Origin: Pseudomonas mediterranea CFBP 5447
GTDB lineage: Bacteria > Pseudomonadota > Gammaproteobacteria > Pseudomonadales > Pseudomonadaceae
Assembly (NCBI RefSeq): GCF_000774145.1
Contig: NZ_KN322984.1
Location: 171,435-235,434 of the forward strand
Direction of reading: 5' to 3'
DNA length: 64,000 nucleotides
Position 1 is the stretch's first letter, and every line of letters begins with the position of its first letter. A model generated the notes under the pieces. The model was not told the DNA's origin. It saw only the letters and a list, made by a program, of their open reading frames with translations, and did not search any database. Below are positions 63,694 through 64,000 of the stretch, in pieces. The position numbers and the translations under genes are program-made.

Positions 63694-64000
63694 ATGAACA
63701 AAAACCTGCGTTTCAGCCACAAAATCCTGATTGCCGCCGCATTGATCGTCATCGCGGCCTTCGCTTCATTCACCGCCTACAACGATTACCTGCAACGCAA
63801 CGCCATCCGTGACGACCTCGACAGCTACCTGCATGAAATGAGCGACGTCACGGCGAGCAACATCCAGACCTGGCTGAGCGGCCGTATCCTGCTGATCGAA
63901 AACCTGGCCCAGAACATCGCCGTCACGCCCGACCAGGCCGGCGTCACCCGCCTGCTGGAGCAGAAAGCGCTGACGTCCACCTTCATGGCGTCCTACCTGG
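63694..64000 (+). CDS. Methyl-accepting chemotaxis protein, N-terminal part
   Basis: The gene runs off the window after 102 codons. The translation begins MNKNLRFSHKILIAAALIVI, one membrane helix near residues 10-30, then a periplasmic ligand-binding domain of the double-Cache type (LQRNAIRDDLDSYLHEMSDV, IQTWLSGRILLIENLAQNI) like the amino-acid receptors PctA/B/C of P. aeruginosa. Ligand unknown. The 188-base upstream gap shows no other gene. Confidence 0.85.
   Translation, partial: MNKNLRFSHKILIAAALIVIAAFASFTAYNDYLQRNAIRDDLDSYLHEMSDVTASNIQTWLSGRILLIENLAQNIAVTPDQAGVTRLLEQKALTSTFMASYL

Overview
The window is chromosomal DNA of a fluorescent-group Pseudomonas. The evidence is the high GC content, the gene order, and the many copies of the 'gtgggagcgagcctgctcgcgat' palindrome family that fills intergenic gaps in P. 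fluorescens-like genomes. I recognise two long conserved blocks from memory of P. aeruginosa PAO1: oprD-family porin to queC/tRNA-Lys (32-50 kb), and mscS-like/yajQ to secA (50-61 kb). No insertion sequence, integrase, prophage or CRISPR array was seen.

Layout. 0-3.6 kb: dctB-dctD (C4-dicarboxylate two-component system) and glpM. 3.7-6.4 kb: an NAD(P)-binding oxidoreductase and a secreted metallo-beta-lactamase-fold protein divergent from a LysR regulator. 6.6-14.4 kb: gcsR and the glycine cleavage/serine catabolism operon gcvH-gcvP-sdaA-gcvT, with visible enhancer sites and a sigma-54 promoter but no glyA. 14.8-16.8 kb: cold-shock gene, RDD membrane protein, nadA. 17.1-21.3 kb: copABCD with a CopR-like box and no copRS. 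21.3-21.6 kb: a 133-bp tandem array of palindromic elements. 21.7-23.9 kb: an MFS and a DMT transporter.

The region of most interest is 23.98-31.99 kb. It is a tightly coupled six-gene minus-strand operon (thermostable-hemolysin-like protein, AMP-dependent ligase, Fe(II)/2-oxoglutarate oxygenase, two class III aminotransferase-fold proteins, amidase) divergent from an AT-richer LysR gene. It ends close to the 3' end of tRNA-Lys. It looks like an orphan small-molecule pathway inserted at a tRNA hot spot. One aminotransferase homologue lacks the PLP lysine while its neighbour has it, which suggests an active/inactive heterodimer. I do not recognise the product.

32.1-47.8 kb is housekeeping: tRNA-Lys, queC-queE, cpoB-pal-tolB-tolA-tolR-tolQ-ybgC, ruvB-ruvA-ruvC, the YebC-family gene, aspS, an FmdB zinc ribbon, an RHH protein, dps, a membrane protein fused to a cold-shock domain, slyX and a HIT hydrolase. 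48.7-63.5 kb: OprD-family porin, mechanosensitive channel, yajQ, a PanE-like reductase, an orphan hybrid-free sensor kinase, a cobalamin adenosyltransferase, a Nudix-ThiE fusion, a GST, argJ, secA, a DciA-like protein and a HerA-like ATPase. The window ends inside a chemoreceptor gene.
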